Assembly (NCBI GenBank): GCA_016795065.1
Contig: JAEUIU010000029.1
Span: 1-64,000 of the forward strand
Direction: 5' to 3'
Source of the DNA: Phycisphaerae bacterium
GTDB taxonomy: Bacteria; Planctomycetota; Phycisphaerae; Phycisphaerales; SM1A02
DNA length: 64,000 nucleotides
The notes beneath the pieces were generated by a model. The model was not told the DNA's origin. It did not search any database and worked only from the letters and a program-made list of their open reading frames with translations. The position numbers were made by a program, and so were the translations under genes. Shown piece after piece: positions 60,555 through 64,000 of the stretch (positions within the stretch are counted from its first letter, which is position 1; the number at the start of each line of letters is the position of its first letter).

Positions 60555-63380
60555 ATGGCCCCGAAGTCGCTCACCGCCGCCGAGATCCGTCGCACCTTCG
60601 TCGAGTTTTTCGTCGCGAAATGCGGCCACACCGACGTGCCCTCGAGCCCGGTCGTCCCGCACGAGGACCCGACGCTCCTCTTCACCAACGCCGGCATGAA
60701 CCAGTTCAAGGATGTCTTCCTTGGACGCGGCAAGCGAACCTACACGCGGGCGGTAAACACCCAGAAGTGCATCCGCGCCGGCGGCAAGCACAACGACCTC
60801 GAGGACGTGGGCAAGGACACCTATCACCACACCTTCTTCGAGATGCTCGGCAACTGGTCCTTCGGCGACTACTTCAAGAAGGAATCGATCTCGTGGGGTT
60901 GGGAACTGCTGACGAAGGTGTACGGGCTCGATCCGTCGCGCCTCTACGTCACCTGGTTCGAGGGCAACGCCTCACAGGGTCTTGAGCCCGACCACGAGGC
61001 CCGCGATCTCTGGCTTCAGTTCCTGCCCGCCGATCACGTCCTTCCCGGCAACATGAAGGACAACTTCTGGGAGATGGGCGAGACCGGACCCTGCGGCCCC
61101 TGCTCCGAAATTCACTTCGACCGTATCGGCGGACGCAACGCGGCGAAGCTGGTCAACAGCGGCGATCCCGATGTCCTTGAGATCTGGAACCACGTCTTCA
61201 TCCAGTTCAACCGCGAGGCCGACCGCTCGCTCAAGCAGCTTCCCGCGAAGCACGTCGACACCGGGATGGGGCTCGAGCGACTGGTGAGCGTCCTTCAGGA
61301 CAAGCGATCCAACTACGACACCGACGTCTTCAGCCCGATCTTCGCCGCGATCCAGAAGCGGACCGGCGCCCGCCCCTACTCGGGCTCCCTCACCGATCAC
61401 CTCGACATCGCCTATCGCGTCGTCGCCGACCACATCCGCTGCCTCACTGTTGCGATCAGCGACGGCGCGGCCCCCAGCAACGAGGGCCGCGGCTACGTGC
61501 TGCGCCGCATTCTCCGCCGCGCCGTGCGACATGGGCACCAGACGCTCGGCGTGCACGGCCCGTTCCTGCGCGATCTCGTTCCCGTGGTGGTCGAAACGTT
61601 AGGTCCGGCCTTCCCCGGCCTGGCCAAGAACGTCGACAAGGTCCGCCACACCATCGAGGAGGAGGAGGTCCAGTTCGGCAAGACGCTCGAGCGCGGGCTG
61701 CAACTCTTCAGCGACGCCGCCCGCAAGGTGAAGTCGACCGGCGGCTCAGCCATCAGCGCCGAGGATGCCTTCCGGCTCCATGACACGTGGGGCTTCCCCG
61801 TCGACCTCACCCAGGTGATGGCCGAAGAGGCCGGCCTGTCCGTCGACGTGGCCGGCTACGAGCACCTGATGGAGGAGGCCCGCGAAAAGAGCCGCGCCGC
61901 CGCCGGAGGCGACGAGGGCCTGCACTTCCCGCCCGACGCGATCGCGACGCTCGAGCGTCAGAACGTCAATCCGACCAACGACTCGTTCAAGTTTGACGGT
62001 AAGCCGGTCACGGCCACGGTGCTGGCGATCTGGAACGGAAAGAACTTCGACCACCACGCATCGATGTCGACCTCGGTCAATGGCGACCGCCTCGCGGTCA
62101 TCCTCGACCGGACGTGCTGCTACGCGACGATGGGCGGCCAGGTGGGCGACACCGGCACGCTGCGCGTCGAGCGCACCGGGGCCACCTTCACCATCGAGGA
62201 CACCCAGCGCGTCGGTCCATACGTCCTGCACTTGGGCACGGTGACGATGGGCAAGCTCAACGTCAACGACGACGCGACGGTGTCGCTCGACCGCGACCGC
62301 CGCGAGTCGATCCGGTCCAACCACACCACGACGCACCTGGTCAACTGGGCGCTGCGCGAAACGTTAGGTGACGAGATTGACCAGAAGGGCTCGCTCGTCG
62401 ATCCCGAGAAACTCCGCTTCGACTTCAGCTTCAATCGGGGCATGACCTTTGACGAGATCGCCCAGGTCGAGGCCCTGGTCAACGAGCGCATCCGGGCCAA
62501 CCTGCCCGTCCATGCCGAGGAAGCCCCGGTCGCGGCCGCGAAGCTCATCAAGGGCCTGCGGGCCGTCTTCGGCGAACGCTACCCCGATCCGGTCCGGGTC
62601 GTCTCGATCGGTCCGTCGGTGGGCGACCTGCTCGCCAAGCCCGACTCCGATCTTGCCCGCGCCCATTCGGTCGAATTCTGCGGCGGCACCCACCTCGCCC
62701 ACACCGGCGACGCCAGGAGCTTCGCCTTCCTGAGCGAAGGAGGCCTGGCGGCCGGCGTGCGCCGACTGACCGGCGTCACCGGAGGCGCTGCCCTCGCCGC
62801 GGAAGCGACCGCCAAGGACCTCCTCCAGCGGGCCCACGCCGCGAACAAGCTTGACGACAACGCCTTCCAGGCCGAGTGGAGCGAACTCACCAAGCTCCTC
62901 GAGCACCTCACGGTTTCAGCCGTCTCTCGCGCTGCGATCGAAGGATCGTTCGAGCACCTGCGCGAGCGGGCCAAGACGCTGCGGAAGGCCGCCGAGGGCG
63001 CGAGCCGTGACGCGGTGATCGCCCAGGCGAAGCGATTCCTTGAGTCGCACGGCGGCGGTCCCATGATCGCGACCCTCGAGCAAGCCGATGCGCCCTCCCT
63101 GCTTGCGGCCCTCGACATGGCCCGGGCCCGGCATCCGGATCTCGCGTTCCTCTTCCTCTCCCCCGACGAGGACGGCGGCAAGATCGCCATCGCCGCGGCC
63201 TGCCCGAAGGAGGCGATCGCGAAGGGCCTCAAGGCCGGCGACTGGGTGAAGGTCACGGCCCAAGCCTGCGGTGGAAACGGTGGCGGCAAGCCCGACATCG
63301 CTCAAGCCGGCGGCAAGGATCCGGCGAAGCTGCTTGATGCGGTGCGGGCGGCTCGCGAGTTTGCGGCGTCGAAGGGCTAA
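60555..63380 (+). CDS. alaS: Alanine-tRNA ligase
   Basis: The protein has 941 residues from the ATG at 60555. Class II catalytic core: TNAGMNQFKDVFLGRGKR, NTQKCIRAGGKHNDLEDVGKDTYHHTFFEMLGNWSFGDYF and ETGPCGPCSEIHFD. The editing domain has HTTTHLVNWAL and CGGTHLAHTGD, the zinc motif of the Ala editing site. The C-terminal DHHA1/C-Ala block has CGGNGGGKPDIAQAGGKDP. The wording NTQKCIRAGG...DVGKD...HHTFFEMLGNWSFGDYFKKE is closer to eukaryotic-type AlaRS than to E. coli. It charges tRNA-Ala and edits mischarged Ser/Gly. Confidence 0.96.
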   Translation: MAPKSLTAAEIRRTFVEFFVAKCGHTDVPSSPVVPHEDPTLLFTNAGMNQFKDVFLGRGKRTYTRAVNTQKCIRAGGKHNDLEDVGKDTYHHTFFEMLGNWSFGDYFKKESISWGWELLTKVYGLDPSRLYVTWFEGNASQGLEPDHEARDLWLQFLPADHVLPGNMKDNFWEMGETGPCGPCSEIHFDRIGGRNAAKLVNSGDPDVLEIWNHVFIQFNREADRSLKQLPAKHVDTGMGLERLVSVLQDKRSNYDTDVFSPIFAAIQKRTGARPYSGSLTDHLDIAYRVVADHIRCLTVAISDGAAPSNEGRGYVLRRILRRAVRHGHQTLGVHGPFLRDLVPVVVETLGPAFPGLAKNVDKVRHTIEEEEVQFGKTLERGLQLFSDAARKVKSTGGSAISAEDAFRLHDTWGFPVDLTQVMAEEAGLSVDVAGYEHLMEEAREKSRAAAGGDEGLHFPPDAIATLERQNVNPTNDSFKFDGKPVTATVLAIWNGKNFDHHASMSTSVNGDRLAVILDRTCCYATMGGQVGDTGTLRVERTGATFTIEDTQRVGPYVLHLGTVTMGKLNVNDDATVSLDRDRRESIRSNHTTTHLVNWALRETLGDEIDQKGSLVDPEKLRFDFSFNRGMTFDEIAQVEALVNERIRANLPVHAEEAPVAAAKLIKGLRAVFGERYPDPVRVVSIGPSVGDLLAKPDSDLARAHSVEFCGGTHLAHTGDARSFAFLSEGGLAAGVRRLTGVTGGAALAAEATAKDLLQRAHAANKLDDNAFQAEWSELTKLLEHLTVSAVSRAAIEGSFEHLRERAKTLRKAAEGASRDAVIAQAKRFLESHGGGPMIATLEQADAPSLLAALDMARARHPDLAFLFLSPDEDGGKIAIAAACPKEAIAKGLKAGDWVKVTAQACGGNGGGKPDIAQAGGKDPAKLLDAVRAAREFAASKG
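61592..61602 (-). repeat. 11-bp motif copy 17 (CTAACGTTTCG)
   Basis: Inside alaS, read as VETLGP with a TTA codon. Confidence 0.85.
62357..62367 (-). repeat. 11-bp motif copy 18 (CTAACGTTTCG)
   Basis: Inside alaS, read as RETLGD with a TTA codon; same sequence as copy 17, 765 bp away. Confidence 0.85.
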
Positions 63381-63402
63381 GAATCTCGTTTCCTTGGAGG
63401 CG

Positions 63403-63999
63403 TCACCGGGCTGGGTCCCGGCTCATCGCGGCGGCGCGGTCCACTCTGCTTACCGAATCCCAAAGTCGCACCGTCCCGTCGCCCGATGCCGTCGCGATGC
63501 GCGTGCCATCGGGGCTGAAGGTGACGGTGTAGATGTACGACGTGTGATGGTGTCGCTCGAAGACCTGTTCCCAGGTGATCGTGTCCCAGAGCCGGAGGGA
63601 GTTGTCGTTGGCGCCGCTGGCGACGCGACGGCCGTCGGGGCTGACCGCGATCGAGTAGATGAAATCCTGGTGGCCCCGCAAGCGTGCGACCTCATGGCCG
63701 TCAGCGATGTCCATGACGGCGATGTCGCCATCCACGAGGCCCACCAGAAGCGTGCGTTGGTCGGCGAGGAACGCGACGCAGGAGACGATGGTGTCAAGGA
63801 CGATCGTCCGCTTCGGCTCTGCGTCATCGACTCTGGTGATGAGCACGGTGCTGAATTCCGGCGGCAGCTCCTTGCCGGCCAGACCGAAGCGGACCTCACT
63901 TCGTCGATGCCGAGCGTCGTAGGTCCCGGTCGGGTCGCGAACGATTCGTTCCGTATCGACGATCCGGTCCTGGGCCCGCACATCGTCGTCGACCGACAA
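63403..63999 (-). CDS. WD40-repeat protein, C-terminal part; N-terminus outside window
   Basis: Open frame entering from the right edge and ending at 63403, with about 198 residues visible. WD40 blades: TLLVGLVDGDIAVMDIADGHEV, GHQDFIYSIAVSPDGRRVASGANDNSLRLWD and YTVTFSPDGTRIATASGDGTVRLWDS. In planctomycetes such propellers commonly sit behind a Ser/Thr kinase domain, but nothing upstream is visible to confirm it. The apparent methionine near 63999 is not necessarily the start. Confidence 0.75.
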   Translation of the reverse strand: MSVDDDVRAQDRIVDTERIVRDPTGTYDARHRRSEVRFGLAGKELPPEFSTVLITRVDDAEPKRTIVLDTIVSCVAFLADQRTLLVGLVDGDIAVMDIADGHEVARLRGHQDFIYSIAVSPDGRRVASGANDNSLRLWDTITWEQVFERHHHTSYIYTVTFSPDGTRIATASGDGTVRLWDSVSRVDRAAAMSRDPAR

Positions 64000-64000
64000 C

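Overview
The window is high-GC DNA, roughly two thirds G+C by eye, from what looks like a planctomycete, most likely class Phycisphaerae. The evidence is a planctomycete-type cytochrome (PSD1/DUF1549-DUF1553) protein next to a DUF1501 protein, a DUF1080 protein, a prepilin-like DUF1559-type protein, an FHA-GAF-PP2C phosphatase, a VIT/vWA lipoprotein under an ECF sigma factor, and exported proteins ending in duplicated dockerin-like tags with a GWG signature. No rRNA, tRNA, insertion sequence, prophage or CRISPR array was found.

Layout. 1-4.6 kb: exported proteins on the minus strand (partial paralogue-type protein, dockerin-tagged GH13 enzyme, pseudopilin, DUF1080). 4.6-13.4 kb: an almost complete menaquinone set. 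menF-menD-menH-menB-menA-menC-menE lie on the minus strand with several stop/start overlaps, and a convergent hotdog thioesterase supplies the likely DHNA-CoA hydrolase. 13.5-17.4 kb: M48 lipoprotein peptidase, an unknown membrane protein and a hydroxyproline epimerase/deaminase pair. 17.4-19.2 kb: DegT aminotransferase and dUTPase. 19.2-22.5 kb: a membrane-anchored periplasmic-binding-like protein with an ACF-type chemoreceptor. 22.8-24.7 kb: NrfH-NrfA nitrite reductase, whose quinol donor would come from the men operon. 24.9-30.7 kb: PSD1 protein, DUF1501 protein and a dockerin-tagged FG-GAP-like protein. 30.7-40.2 kb: GYF_2 protein, M20 peptidase, AhpD-like protein, RNase R, the sigma/cohesin-like/VIT-vWA operon and a dienelactone hydrolase. 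40.6-45.8 kb: an anomalous stretch with a giant ORF antisense to dus and a non-coding, inverted-repeat-rich kilobase. 45.8-64 kb: housekeeping genes (Nudix, dapA, pdxJ, phoU, UDP-sugar pyrophosphorylase, recJ, adk, PDZ protein, FHA phosphatase, kinase, yicC, secG, tpiA, alaS) and the C-terminal end of a WD40 protein.

The most unusual signal is not a gene. An 11-bp motif, CTAACRNTTCG, occurs 18 times exactly by my visual count, where base composition predicts about 0.1-0.2, plus many near-matches. It lies inside genes, in gaps and over stop codons, on both strands. Almost every TTA leucine codon I could see in the window sits inside this motif or its GTTAG core. The motif resembles one arm of an integron attC site, but the partner arm is missing. 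I treat it as an undescribed interspersed chromosomal motif of unknown function.

All calls come from reading translations and motifs; no database search was run.
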